Shown here: positions 1 through 8,583 of the stretch, piece after piece
How the letters are laid out: every line of letters starts with the position of its first letter
How positions within the stretch are numbered: the first letter of the stretch is position 1
Assembly: GCA_029779645.1 (NCBI GenBank)
Contig: JAKPAC010000040.1
Location: forward strand, 62,001-126,000
Origin: Actinomycetes bacterium
Lineage (GTDB): Bacteria; Actinomycetota; Actinomycetes; Actinomycetales; Microbacteriaceae
Direction of reading: 5' to 3'
Length of the DNA stretch: 64,000 nt
Made by a program: the position numbers and the translations under genes
Notes under the pieces: generated by a model
Seen by the model: the letters and a program-made list of their open reading frames with translations, nothing else
The model's database searches: none
What the model was told of the DNA's origin: nothing

Positions 1-2
1 AC

Positions 3-461
3 GCGTCCGAGACGAGCGCCTACATGCTCACCCGGGTGCTCGCCTATGCGCTCGAGTACGAGGAGGGCATCGCGTTCAGCGAGGGGATCGCGGCGGGCGA
101 CGAGCCGGCGGTGCTGGTGCGGGATGCCACGGGCCGCGTGACCGCCTGGATCGAGGTTGGCGCCCCCGACGCGGCGCGCCTGCACTTCGGCAGCAAGCTC
201 GCCGATCGCACGGTGATCTACACGCACCGCGACCCCGCGCGCGTCATGGGGGCGTGGAAGGGCAAGTCCATCTACCGGGCCGACGACATCGTGCTGCGCA
301 GCTTCGACCCGGGCTTCATCGACGCGGCGGCGGCCTCGCTCGAACGCCGAAACGCGCTGACGGTGTCGGTGACCGAGGGGCAGCTGTACCTCGAGCTCGG
401 CGGGGCGTCGCACAGCTCAGCCATCCACTCGCAATCGGTGGGCGAGGCGATTCGCGCCTGA
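3..461 (+). CDS. YaeQ family protein, 5' end outside the window
   Basis: The reading frame is open from the first bases of the window, so only about the last 152 residues are present; YaeQ proteins are usually near 180 residues. The start of the fragment (ASETSAYMLTRVLAYAL) matches the conserved HPSET-containing helix of YaeQ. It is followed by the core segment WIEVGAPDAARLHFGSK, which carries the acidic residues of the restriction-endonuclease-like fold. The family has a PD-(D/E)XK-type fold but no settled function. The ATG at 24 is internal. A 5' extension beyond base 1 would confirm the full length. Confidence 0.8.
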   Translation, partial: ASETSAYMLTRVLAYALEYEEGIAFSEGIAAGDEPAVLVRDATGRVTAWIEVGAPDAARLHFGSKLADRTVIYTHRDPARVMGAWKGKSIYRADDIVLRSFDPGFIDAAAASLERRNALTVSVTEGQLYLELGGASHSSAIHSQSVGEAIRA

Positions 462-548
462 TCGTCTGCGCGCGCGAGAATGAGACCGGGGCGCCCACCA
501 TGGCGCCGGGACGGCGCGGCGGCGCCGAACGAGAGGCGGAGCCAAGGC

Positions 549-2276
549 ATGTCGATCACCAACTATCGTGCGGCTCGGGACCTGCTGCTGCGCCTGCGTG
601 AAGACCGCGACGGCGCCCTCGAGCGCTTCGAATGGCCCGATGTGGGCGAGCGCTTCAACTGGGCGGTCGACTGGTTCGACGACATCGCGCGCGGCAATCA
701 CCGCCCCGCGCTCGTGATCGCGGCGGCCGACGGCTCGCGGGTGCAGCGCACGTTCGACGAGCTCGCGACCAGATCGGACCAGCTCGCGGCCTGGCTGCGC
801 GACCGCGGCGTCGCGAAGGGCAGCGTCGTGATGCTCATGCTGGGCAATCAGGCGCCGCTGTGGGAATCGATGCTGGCGATCATGAAGCTCGGCGCGGTCA
901 CGCTGCCGACCACCACCGCGCTGGGGCCCGCCGACCTCATCGACCGCATCGCGCGCGGCGGGGTCACCCACGTGATCTGCGGCGAAGACGACGTCGCGAA
1001 GTTCGCGGAGGTTCCCGGCGACTTCGCCCGCATCCGAGTCGGGAGCGGGGGGCAGGCCGGCGAGGGCGACGCATCCGGCTGGCACGACTACGCCGACGCG
1101 TTCGCGCGGCCGGCCGCGCCGACGCCGCATCCCGGCACGGCGCCGAACGACCCGCTGCTCTACTACTTCACCTCGGGCACGACGAGTCTGCCCAAGCTCG
1201 TCGAGCACACGCAGACCTCGTACCCGGTGGGGCACCTCAGCACGATGTACTGGCTCGGGCTGCGCTCGGGAGACGTCCACCTGACCATCAGCTCGCCGGG
1301 CTGGGCCAAGCACGCGTGGGGATGCTTCTTCGCCCCCTGGATCGCCGAGGCGACCGTGTTCGTGTACGACGCCCCGCGCTTCGACGCCCACTCGCTCATG
1401 GATGCGCTGCGGCGCGAGCGGGTGACGACGTTCTGCGCCCCGCCGACCGTGTGGCGCATGCTGATCCAGGCCGACCTCTCGGGCGGGCCCGGGAGCCTGC
1501 GCGAGGCGATCTCGGCGGGCGAGCCGCTGAACCCCGAGGTGATCGGCACCGTGCGCGACTCGTGGGGGCTCACCATCCGCGACGGCTACGGCCAGACCGA
1601 GATGACGGCGATCATCGCGAATACGCCCGGCGCACCGGTGCGCGATGGCTCGATGGGGCGGCCCCTGCCGGGATGCCCCGTGGTGCTGATCGATCCGCTC
1701 ACCGGCGCCCTCGGCGACGAGGGCGAGATCTGTCTCGATCTCTCGGCCCAGCGGCCGATGCTGATGGCCGGATACGTGGGCAGCCCCGAGCAGAACGCGC
1801 GCGCCACCGAGGGCGGCTACTTCCACACCGGCGATGTCGCCACGCGAGACGCCGACGGGTTCATCACCTACATCGGCCGCACCGACGACGTGTTCAAGGC
1901 GTCCGATTACAAGATCAGCCCGTTCGAGCTCGAGAGCGTGCTGATCGAGCACCCCGCCGTCGTCGAGGCGGCGATCGTGCCCGCGCCCGACCCGGTTCGC
2001 CTCGCGGTGCCGAAGGCCTACGTCACCCTCGCCGCGGGCTACGAAGCCTGCGACGAGGTCGCGCTGCAGATCCTGCGCTTCGCGCGCGGGCGCCTCGCGC
2101 CGTTCCAGCGCATCCGCCGGATCGAGTTCTCTGAGATGCCGAAGACCATCTCGGGCAAGATTCGCCGCGTCGAGCTGCGCATGCGCGAGCAGGAGCTGGC
2201 CGCGGGGCGCATCACCACCATCGAGTGGCGCGACGACCAGTTTCCGCAGCTGCGCCAGGAGATCCCCGGGCGGTAG
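549..2276 (+). CDS. AMP-forming acyl-CoA synthetase, medium-chain type
   Basis: 575 residues, the usual length for the ANL (acyl-CoA synthetase/luciferase) superfamily. It should activate a carboxylate with ATP to an acyl-AMP and transfer it to CoA. Seen: the phosphate-binding loop YYFTSGTTSLPK, the A5 motif DGYGQTEMT, the TGD motif in YFHTGDVATRDADG, the hinge IGRTDDVFKASDYKISP and the C-terminal catalytic lysine in MPKTISGKIRR. The lack of a long N-terminal ACAS region and the SSPGWAKHAWG segment fit medium-chain (MACS-like) enzymes better than acetyl-CoA synthetase. The start at 549 is chosen because of the GGAG upstream; an upstream in-frame ATG at 480 would add a basic, non-homologous stretch. 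The substrate is unknown. Confidence 0.85.
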   Translation: MSITNYRAARDLLLRLREDRDGALERFEWPDVGERFNWAVDWFDDIARGNHRPALVIAAADGSRVQRTFDELATRSDQLAAWLRDRGVAKGSVVMLMLGNQAPLWESMLAIMKLGAVTLPTTTALGPADLIDRIARGGVTHVICGEDDVAKFAEVPGDFARIRVGSGGQAGEGDASGWHDYADAFARPAAPTPHPGTAPNDPLLYYFTSGTTSLPKLVEHTQTSYPVGHLSTMYWLGLRSGDVHLTISSPGWAKHAWGCFFAPWIAEATVFVYDAPRFDAHSLMDALRRERVTTFCAPPTVWRMLIQADLSGGPGSLREAISAGEPLNPEVIGTVRDSWGLTIRDGYGQTEMTAIIANTPGAPVRDGSMGRPLPGCPVVLIDPLTGALGDEGEICLDLSAQRPMLMAGYVGSPEQNARATEGGYFHTGDVATRDADGFITYIGRTDDVFKASDYKISPFELESVLIEHPAVVEAAIVPAPDPVRLAVPKAYVTLAAGYEACDEVALQILRFARGRLAPFQRIRRIEFSEMPKTISGKIRRVELRMREQELAAGRITTIEWRDDQFPQLRQEIPGR

Positions 2277-2414
2277 CCGGCGAGCTCGCGGGCGTCCATC
2301 GGCGTGGCACAGGGCGGCGCCGCGCGCTGCCCGCACCCCGGATTTCTCGCGCCATCCGGCGTAGAATCCGCGGTATCGGCGCCGTCGTCGAGCGCCCGAA
2401 CCCGGGAGGTTGCC

Positions 2415-2771
2415 ATGCCGAAATTCATCGTCGTCTATCACTCTCCGGCGTCGGAGTGGGAGCTTCCTGCGGAGGAGCTGCGCGCGCGAACCGATGCAGA
2501 GCTTCGGGCGTGGGCGGCGTGGGCCGCAGACGCGGGCGCGCGGCTCAGCGAGCCCGGGGCCCTGCTGGGCGATGCGCACTCGGTGACGCACAGCGGCACG
2601 TCGCGGCCGATCCTCAATGGGACGGCGACCGCGTACTCGTTCCTCGAGGCGGCCGACATGGCCGAGGCGACGGCGCTGCTGCAGACGCACCCGCACATCG
2701 CCGACACCCCGGGCGCGACCATCGACGTGTACGAGGTGCTGCCCTGGCCGGAGGTCGGCGCGGCCGCGTGA
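2415..2771 (+). CDS. YCII-related domain protein
   Basis: 118 residues with an N-terminal beta strand (MPKFIVVYHSP), helices, then a strand ending in IDVYEVLPW, the ferredoxin-like pattern of the YCII/DGPF superfamily. These small dimeric proteins have mostly unknown roles, and some act as dehalogenase-like or ring-cleavage enzymes. GGGAGG just upstream of the ATG at 2415 decides the start. It is a single gene, 138 bp after the acyl-CoA synthetase, followed by a strong hairpin. Confidence 0.7.
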   Translation: MPKFIVVYHSPASEWELPAEELRARTDAELRAWAAWAADAGARLSEPGALLGDAHSVTHSGTSRPILNGTATAYSFLEAADMAEATALLQTHPHIADTPGATIDVYEVLPWPEVGAAA

Positions 2772-2803
2772 GCCGGCCGTGATGCCGCGCCGCGCGCGAA
2801 CGA

Positions 2804-2836
2804 CGACGCCGGTCGGAGCGCGTCCGACCGGCGTCG
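2804..2836. terminator. Bidirectional hairpin between convergent genes
   Basis: A perfect 14-bp stem (arm CGACGCCGGTCGGA) with a 5-nt loop, lying between the YCII gene and the convergent DUF1684 gene. No T-tract on either side. Confidence 0.6.
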
Positions 2837-2885
2837 ATGTGCCCGCTGCTCGCCGGGGCGCTCTCGCGCACCCGCAAGCGATGCG

Positions 2886-3761
2886 CTAGCCCGCGAAGGT
2901 GAGGACGCGCTCGAGGGTGACCTCGGGGCGCTTCTCGCCCGCGGTGACGGCGAGGCGCAGGTGGTTCTCCTGGGGCGGGATCGGGCACGTCACGAAGTTG
3001 GTGAACGCGCACGGGAGCGGCGTGAGGTAGTTGAAGTCCGCGACGTCGATCTGGGTGCAGGCCTCGTCGGCCCATTCGAGCTCGAGCACGCGGCCCGCGC
3101 CGTAGGTGGTGTCGCCGCTGGTCAGGTCGCGCACGTGCACGACGGGCACGAGGCCGCGGTTGTCGGAGGTCTTGCCGATGACGGCGAGTTCGTAGCGCTC
3201 GCCGCCGAGCTCGACCGTGAGCACGCCGATGCGGGTGGTCGTCTCACGCACGCCGATCTCGACGGTGACGGTCTCGATGTCGAGCGCCTCGGTCTGCGTG
3301 AACGAGGCAGGCACGCGCCAGGCGACGTCGTAGTCGTAGGACTCGAGGTTCGAGAAGTCCTTGCGCGCCGACTCGCGCGGGTCGCGCACGCGCACGGCGT
3401 ACACGCTCTCGCCGTCGTCGGTGGTGCGCGCGATCGTCTCGACCTCGAGGTCGCCGGAGTACACCGGCACGCTCGCGAAGTGGCCGTAGGTCTGGTTGCG
3501 GCCCGGCACGATCTCGACGGGGCCGGTGGGGTGCTCGCCGTCGACCGAGAGGTTCGGGCCGTCGGCGCCGGGCGTGTAGATGACCTTTCCGCCCTCGACC
3601 GACCAGGTCCCGGGCAGCAGCTCGAGCTCGACGCCGGCGTCGCCCTCCTTCAGCCAGTCCTGGGCCACGAGCGCGGTCCAGCCATAGGGGCGCGTCAGCT
3701 CGGCGACGCGGGCGTGACGCCATTCGCGCCACTGGCCCTTGAGATGTTCTGGCGCAGTCAT
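2886..3761 (-). CDS. DUF1684 domain protein
   Basis: 291 residues. The C-terminal half carries the DUF1684 signature: TTYGAGRVLELEW, then DFNYLTPLPCAFTNF, then CPIPPQENHL and the terminal AGEKRPE. The N-terminal half (WREWRHARVAELTRPYGW) matches the family's start. The function is not established, and no signal peptide is seen here, so the protein is probably cytoplasmic. The start is supported by GAAGGGACC a few bases upstream of the ATG. Confidence 0.8.
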   Translation of the reverse strand: MTAPEHLKGQWREWRHARVAELTRPYGWTALVAQDWLKEGDAGVELELLPGTWSVEGGKVIYTPGADGPNLSVDGEHPTGPVEIVPGRNQTYGHFASVPVYSGDLEVETIARTTDDGESVYAVRVRDPRESARKDFSNLESYDYDVAWRVPASFTQTEALDIETVTVEIGVRETTTRIGVLTVELGGERYELAVIGKTSDNRGLVPVVHVRDLTSGDTTYGAGRVLELEWADEACTQIDVADFNYLTPLPCAFTNFVTCPIPPQENHLRLAVTAGEKRPEVTLERVLTFAG

Positions 3762-3991
3762 GGTGGTCCCTTCGTAGTTGGCAGAGTGCTGCCGCCGGCG
3801 CGCGGGGCGGATGCCTCGGCCGAGGCAGCCGCGCGCGCCGCGCGGCGCACGACTCTGGCCACGATACTTGCGTGCGGCGCGGCCGGGCGCTGTGTTGCTT
3901 TCGGAGACAGCGAGGGCCAGCCTGCGCGGGCGCGTGTGGGCCGGGCGGGTAGGTTGGGGCTTCCGAATGCCGCGAGAACCGGAGTGCCGCG

Positions 3992-5005
3992 ATGCCGAAC
4001 CCCACCGAGCCGAACAGGAGCGCGCCGAACAGGAGCGCGCCGAGCCCCGCAGCGCCGAGCCCCGTGCCCAGCGTCACCGTCGAATCGGGCGAGCTCGAGG
4101 CGCTGCTGCGGGCGGCGTTCGCCGCGCGCGGGCAGGTCGACGACCCGGCGGCGCGCATGGCGGCGGCCGCCATCGTGGAGGCGGAGCGGGTCGGGATGCC
4201 CGAGTTCGGGCTCCCGCTCGCGCTGGGCGCCCTCGAGTCCGCCGAGGTGCGCTGGGGCGAGCCACCGGTCGCGGAGGATCACGGGGGAGCGGTCGTGCTC
4301 GATGCCGAGGGTCGCTTCGCGCCGATCGTGCTCGCGCAGGCCGCGCTGCTCGCCAGCGAGCGCGCGGGCGAGGCGGGTGTGGGGATCGTGGCGGTCACCT
4401 CGCCGGGCTCGCTCGGCCGGATCGCCCCATTCGCCCGGGCCGTCGCCGATCGCGGCCTGCTGGGCGTGATCGCGGTGGGCTCGCCGCCGCTCGTCGCGCC
4501 GCACGGCGGGCGCGCGCCCGCGCTCGGGACGAATCCGGTGGCGACCGCCATCCCGTCGTCGACCAGCCCCGTCGTCGTCGACACCTCGTCGTCGCTGCTG
4601 ACCAAGGGGCGCTGGGGCGCACTGCGCGAACGCGGCGAGCGGGTGCCCGAGGGCGTCGCGATCGATGCCGAGGGGCAGCCGACCACCGACGCCGAGCTGG
4701 TCCGGGCGTTCCTGCCGCGCGGCGGCGCGTTCGGCACGGCGATGGGCATCGTCGTCGAGATGGTCGTGAACGGCCTGACGGGGCTGCTCGGCTCGTCGCG
4801 CGAGCGCCGGGGCGCCACGGTGATGGCGATGCGCAGCCTCGCCATCGACGCGCCGCTCGTCGCCGTCGGCGACGACCTGCGCCAGCGCCTCGAGGCCGCC
4901 GGCGGCTACGTGCCAGGCAGTGCGGCCCCGACCGTCGCGGGCCCGGTCGCGGTCGCGGCGGTGACGGTTGAGCGCCTGCGCCGCCTGGCCGCCGCCAACG
5001 GCTGA
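3992..5005 (+). CDS. Ldh-family (malate/L-lactate dehydrogenase type 2) protein, probably catalytically altered
   Basis: 337 residues resembling the NAD(P)-dependent Ldh_2 family: an N-terminal helix pair (AAAAIVEAERVGM), the central GVGIVAVTSPGSLGR, and the nucleotide-side segment LGTNPVATAIPSS followed by PVVVDTSSSLLTKGR. Two places where the family normally has conserved histidines are changed: the SHG motif reads EFG (residues 71-73) and the SxHxG motif reads SPGSLG (137-142). The first 28 residues are Pro/Ser/Ala-rich and encoded by a 15-bp tandem duplication, so the true start may lie downstream of 3992. A paralogue with a new role or a non-enzymatic relative are both possible. Confidence 0.65.
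   Translation: MPNPTEPNRSAPNRSAPSPAAPSPVPSVTVESGELEALLRAAFAARGQVDDPAARMAAAAIVEAERVGMPEFGLPLALGALESAEVRWGEPPVAEDHGGAVVLDAEGRFAPIVLAQAALLASERAGEAGVGIVAVTSPGSLGRIAPFARAVADRGLLGVIAVGSPPLVAPHGGRAPALGTNPVATAIPSSTSPVVVDTSSSLLTKGRWGALRERGERVPEGVAIDAEGQPTTDAELVRAFLPRGGAFGTAMGIVVEMVVNGLTGLLGSSRERRGATVMAMRSLAIDAPLVAVGDDLRQRLEAAGGYVPGSAAPTVAGPVAVAAVTVERLRRLAAANG
4010..4039 (+). repeat. 15-bp tandem duplication in the Ldh-family N-terminus
   Basis: CCGAACAGGAGCGCG occurs twice head to tail and encodes PNRSA twice; the similar CCGAGCCCC follows twice more. It adds a disordered tail to the protein. Confidence 0.85.
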
Positions 5006-5055
5006 GCCGCCACTGCTCGGCCCCGTGCCAGTGCGTGCGGGGACACGCCGAAACC

Positions 5056-5079
5056 CGCAATTTTCTACAGGAAATTGCG
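5056..5079. promoter_or_regulatory. 24-bp palindrome upstream of metQNI
   Basis: Outer arms CGCAATTT and AAATTGCG are perfect, and the centre TCTACAGG pairs except at one position. It is AT-rich in a GC-rich gap and lies about 36 bp upstream of a TAGAGT -10-like hexamer (5115-5120). It is a plausible operator for a dimeric regulator of the methionine importer; the regulator is unknown. Confidence 0.55.
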
Positions 5080-5179
5080 CCGTAACGCGGGGAGCGCGAT
5101 GCGGGAGCCGTGCCTAGAGTTGTGCCATCCCCGGTGCGCCCAGCGCGCCCGGATCCGCCCCGCAGCCCCAGGAGATGAC

Positions 5180-6025
5180 ATGGCCCGTAACACCCGTCTT
5201 GCCGCAGTCGTGGCCGTCACAGCAGCCGCCGCGCTCGCGCTCTCGGCCTGCGCGCCTGCAGGCAAGGAAGAGACCACCGACACCGACGCGGGCACGGTGT
5301 TCATGCTCGCCTCGGGCGCCGACAACCCGCTCGAGGGCGGCGTGCTCGCCTTCGTCCGCGACGAGGTCGCCGCCGACTACGGCATCACCATCGAGACGCG
5401 CGAGCTGCAGGACAGCCGCATCCTGAACGAGTCGCTCGCCGCGGGCGAGATCGACGGTCACGTCGCCATCCACGAGCCCTACCTGGGCATCGTCCTCGCC
5501 GGCGAGCCCAGCTGGGACCTCGCGGCCGTGGCTCCGATCTACACCTCGCTCGTCACGCTCGCGTCGACCAAGCACGACACGATCGAGGCGCTGCCACAGG
5601 GCGCGCTCATCGCCATCCCGGATGACCCGGTGAACGGCGCCGCCGCGCTCAACGTGCTGCAGCAGGTCGGCCTCATCGAGCTCGACGACTCGGTCGAGCC
5701 CGCCGCGTACACGGTGCAGGACATCGTGAAGAACGAGAAGCAGGTCACCTTCGTTCCCGCCGGCGCCGCCCAGCTCGCGCGCAGCGTCGAAGACGCCGAC
5801 CTCGCATTCCTCCCGACCTCGTTCCTGCGCGCTGCCGGCTACGACGACTCGGTCGAGGTCGTCACCATGTCGTTCCCCGACGAGTACGCGATCCAGCTCG
5901 TGGTCCGCGGCGCAGACGCGAACGACCCGAACTACAAGAAGCTCATCGAGGCGTTCAAGGACCCCCGCGTCGCCGACTACGTCGAGGCCGAGTTCGGCGA
6001 CATCGCCACCGGCATTCGGGAGTGA
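5180..6025 (+). CDS. metQ: Methionine-type ABC transporter substrate-binding lipoprotein
   Basis: 281 residues. The start at 5180 has GGAG 5 nt upstream and gives a lipoprotein signal peptide with lipobox LSAC (Cys near residue 22). The mature part matches the NlpA/MetQ family: EIDGHVAIHEPYLG, a segment IPDDPVNGAAALNVLQQVGLI typical of MetQ (DPVN/DPTN), and YAIQLVVRGADANDPNYKK. It captures D/L-methionine or a related compound outside the membrane for MetNI. It is the first gene of the operon, overlapping metN by 4 bp. The ligand is inferred from family and neighbours. Confidence 0.85.
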   Translation: MARNTRLAAVVAVTAAAALALSACAPAGKEETTDTDAGTVFMLASGADNPLEGGVLAFVRDEVAADYGITIETRELQDSRILNESLAAGEIDGHVAIHEPYLGIVLAGEPSWDLAAVAPIYTSLVTLASTKHDTIEALPQGALIAIPDDPVNGAAALNVLQQVGLIELDDSVEPAAYTVQDIVKNEKQVTFVPAGAAQLARSVEDADLAFLPTSFLRAAGYDDSVEVVTMSFPDEYAIQLVVRGADANDPNYKKLIEAFKDPRVADYVEAEFGDIATGIRE

Positions 6026-7035
6026 TCGAGACCCGATCTCTTTCGCAGGTCTTCGGTGTCGGTGAGCACGCGCATCAGGTGCTCACCGACATCAACCTGT
6101 TTGTGGAGAGAGCAAGCATCACCGCGATCGTCGGGCCCAGCGGCGCAGGCAAGAGCACGCTCGCGCGCTGCATGAACCTGCTGCAGCAGCCCACCAGCGG
6201 CGAGGTGCTGCTGGACGGGGTCGTGGCCAGCGGCCTCTCCGACCGCGCGACCGCCAGGCAGCGCCGCGCGATCGGCACCATCTTCCAGGGCTCGAGCCTG
6301 CTGCGTCGGCGCACGGCGCTGCAGAACGTGATGCTCCCGATGCAGATGGCCGGGGTGCCGGCGGCTGTGCAGCGCGAGCGCGCCGCCGCCCTGCTCGACC
6401 GTGTGCACCTCACGGCCCGTGCGAATGCCTACCCCGCACAGCTGTCGGGCGGCCAGCAGCAGCGCGTGGGCATCGCCCGCGCCCTGGCGCTCGAGCCGCA
6501 CATCCTCCTCGCTGACGAGGCGACTACCGGGCTCGACCCGAACACCCGCAGCTCGATCCTCGACCTGCTGCGCGAGCTGCGCGCCGAGATGGGGCTCACG
6601 ATCGTCATGATCACCCACGAGATGGATGTCGTGCGCGAGATCGCCGACCACGTCGTGATGATGGCGCAGGGCCAGATCATCGAGCGCGGCGGCACCGGCG
6701 ACCTGCTGTTGAACCCGGACTCGTCGCTCGGCCGCGAGCTGTTCGTTCCCCGCCAGGTGGGCGCGAGCGCCGGCATCCCGAGCTACACCGCGCGCTATGC
6801 GTCATCGAACGTGCCGTCGGACTGGATGGCGCGGCTTGCGGAGCGCGCCGGCCTGCCCGTGTCGTTCCAGGGCGCGAGCGTCGAGGAGGTCGACGGCCGC
6901 ACTGTCGGATACGTCGTGATCGGCATCGACCTCACGCTCGAGCCGCTGCGGGCCGTGCTCGATCCGCTGGGCCTGCGCGCGGAGCCGCGCGCGCCGCACG
7001 AGGGAACGACACACGTGGACGGGAGCGCAGCATGA
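6022..7035 (+). CDS. metN: Methionine-type ABC transporter ATPase
   Basis: 337 residues. It has Walker A GPSGAGKST, a Q-loop followed by LRRRTALQNVMLPMQ, the signature LSGGQQQR, Walker B ILLADEATTGLD and the switch His in MITHEMD. The last ~80 residues (from VPSDWMARLAERAGL) form a NIL domain, the regulatory module that binds methionine and inhibits transport in MetN proteins. The GTG start at 6022 overlaps the metQ stop (GTGA), which indicates translational coupling. It powers import through MetI. Confidence 0.9.
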   Translation: MIETRSLSQVFGVGEHAHQVLTDINLFVERASITAIVGPSGAGKSTLARCMNLLQQPTSGEVLLDGVVASGLSDRATARQRRAIGTIFQGSSLLRRRTALQNVMLPMQMAGVPAAVQRERAAALLDRVHLTARANAYPAQLSGGQQQRVGIARALALEPHILLADEATTGLDPNTRSSILDLLRELRAEMGLTIVMITHEMDVVREIADHVVMMAQGQIIERGGTGDLLLNPDSSLGRELFVPRQVGASAGIPSYTARYASSNVPSDWMARLAERAGLPVSFQGASVEEVDGRTVGYVVIGIDLTLEPLRAVLDPLGLRAEPRAPHEGTTHVDGSAA

Positions 7036-7718
7036 TCGCGCTTGGCATGCTGCCCATGGCCGGACGCACGTGGCCCGAGATCTTCGACCTGCTCGTGCCG
7101 GCGCTGTGGCAGACGCTGCAGATGGTCGGCATTGTGTTCGTCATCTCGCTCGTGATCGGCCTGCCCCTGGCCGTCATCGTGCACAACACCTCGCCGAGCG
7201 GGCTGTTCCCGCGCGCGGCGGTGCACCGCACGCTCTCGGTGATCATCAACATCCTGCGATCGATCCCGTTCCTGATCCTGATGGCGGCGGTGATCCCGTT
7301 CAGCCGCTTCATCATGGGCACGGCACTCGGCGTCGCCGGCGCGATCGTGCCGCTCTCGCTCGCCTCCATCCCGCTGTTCGCGAGACTCATCGAGACCAGC
7401 CTGCGCGAGGTGCACACCCCGCTGCTCGACGCCGGGCTCGCCGCCAGCGGCACTCGCTGGCAGGTCATCCGCCGCGTGCAGCTGCCCGAGGCGCTGCCGG
7501 GCATCGTCGGCAACGTGACGATCGCGACCGTCGGCATCGTCGAGTTCACCGCCGTGGCGGGCGCCGTCGGTGCGGGCGGCCTCGGCTATCTCGCCCTCTC
7601 GTACGGCTACAGCCGCTTCGACGGCAACATGATGCTCGCCTGTGTCGTGGTGCTCGTCGTGATCGCCCAGATCACGCAGTTCAGCGGCGACCGGCTCTCG
7701 CGGGCGCTCGCGAAGTAG
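7032..7718 (+). CDS. metI: Methionine-type ABC transporter permease
   Basis: 228 residues, five to six hydrophobic segments, typical MetI length. The cytoplasmic coupling loop is visible as EVHTPLLDAGLAASGTRWQVIRRVQLPEALPG without the classical EAA glutamate but in the right place. The C-terminus reads GAVGAGGLGYLALSYGYSRFDGNMM, conserved in MetI. The ATG start overlaps the metN stop (ATGA). Confidence 0.9.
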   Translation: MIALGMLPMAGRTWPEIFDLLVPALWQTLQMVGIVFVISLVIGLPLAVIVHNTSPSGLFPRAAVHRTLSVIINILRSIPFLILMAAVIPFSRFIMGTALGVAGAIVPLSLASIPLFARLIETSLREVHTPLLDAGLAASGTRWQVIRRVQLPEALPGIVGNVTIATVGIVEFTAVAGAVGAGGLGYLALSYGYSRFDGNMMLACVVVLVVIAQITQFSGDRLSRALAK

Positions 7719-7738
7719 CGCCGGGCCGGGCGCGCGGG

Positions 7739-8506
7739 TCAGCGGGTGAGGGCGGATGCCTCGCCCGCCTCGTGAATGATCCGCGCGAGCGCTTCGGCCC
7801 GGCTCCACATCGGCCAGTGCCCGGTGGGCAGGTCGACGAGCTCGAGCGTCTCGGTGGCGGCGATCTCGCCGACCATCGGGTGGCCGGCCCGGAGCATCGC
7901 CGTGATCTGCCCTGCCGAGATCGAGCAGCACACCATCGTGGTGGGGATGCGTCGGCGGGCATCGTCGTGCAGGGTGATCCTCGCGCGCAGGATCGTGGCG
8001 GGCTCAGGCACCGCCAGGCGCCGGAACCGCTCGAGCGCCTCGGGCTCGAGCCCGGCCAGGGCGTCGCCATCGGCCATGCTCGCCTCCGCGGAGAGCACGG
8101 CGAACTCGGGCAGCGCGACCTCCGCCACGTCCGCAGGGAGGTCTGGCTCGAACACGGTGCCATCGCCCACGGGCCCGGTGTCGACCCAGACGACGTGGGC
8201 GACGAGCTCAGGGCGGCGATCCATCACCGTGCAGACCGGTGCATTCGCGCCGCTGTGCCCGACGAGCACCGCGGGTCGATCGGCGCTCGCGCCCGCGGCC
8301 AGCATCCTGGCGATGATCGCCTCCGCCTGGTCGTCGAGGGTGCGGGTGCGCCGCTCGGGATCCCGCGGATCGAGCCCCGGGAGCGTCAGCGTCACCGCGG
8401 CGTCGTGCGAGCGGCGCAGCTGCGCGATGACCTCGTCCCATGCCCACGCGCCCAGCCAATGGCCGGCGACCAGCACGATGACGGGGGACTGCGGCGAAGC
8501 GCTCAT
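7739..8506 (-). CDS. Alpha/beta hydrolase
   Basis: 255 residues. It starts MSASPQSPVIVLVAGHWLGAW, where the oxyanion-hole motif is GHWLG. The nucleophile elbow is VGHSGAN (Ser). The late His is in DLPTGHWPMWS, and an acidic residue in the preceding loop completes a plausible triad. It resembles short-chain esterases/MhpC-like hydrolases of unknown substrate. It lies downstream of and parallel to the double ABM-like gene, separated from it by a long hairpin, so it is probably transcribed separately. Confidence 0.75.
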   Translation of the reverse strand: MSASPQSPVIVLVAGHWLGAWAWDEVIAQLRRSHDAAVTLTLPGLDPRDPERRTRTLDDQAEAIIARMLAAGASADRPAVLVGHSGANAPVCTVMDRRPELVAHVVWVDTGPVGDGTVFEPDLPADVAEVALPEFAVLSAEASMADGDALAGLEPEALERFRRLAVPEPATILRARITLHDDARRRIPTTMVCCSISAGQITAMLRAGHPMVGEIAATETLELVDLPTGHWPMWSRAEALARIIHEAGEASALTR

Positions 8507-8518
8507 GCGCACAAGTAT

Positions 8519-8564
8519 GCGCCCGGTGCCGGCCCGCCGCGAGGGCGGCACCGGCACCGGGCGC
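8519..8564 (-). terminator. Long stem-loop downstream of the ABM-like gene
   Basis: A 14-bp perfect outer stem (arm GCGCCCGGTGCCGG, 8519-8532 with 8551-8564) encloses a second 5-bp stem CCGCC/GGCGG. It lies 19 bp past the stop of the minus-strand ABM-like gene. There is no T-run. Confidence 0.6.
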
Positions 8565-8583
8565 TCGGCTTGGTCGCGTGGTC

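Noticed and set aside
417..2696. Long minus-strand frame antisense to the acyl-CoA synthetase.
   Set aside because: Very Arg-rich and complementary to the real gene, with no recognisable domain.
5006..5179. SAM riboswitch before metQ.
   Set aside because: I see the palindrome and a promoter but not the conserved helices of a SAM aptamer.
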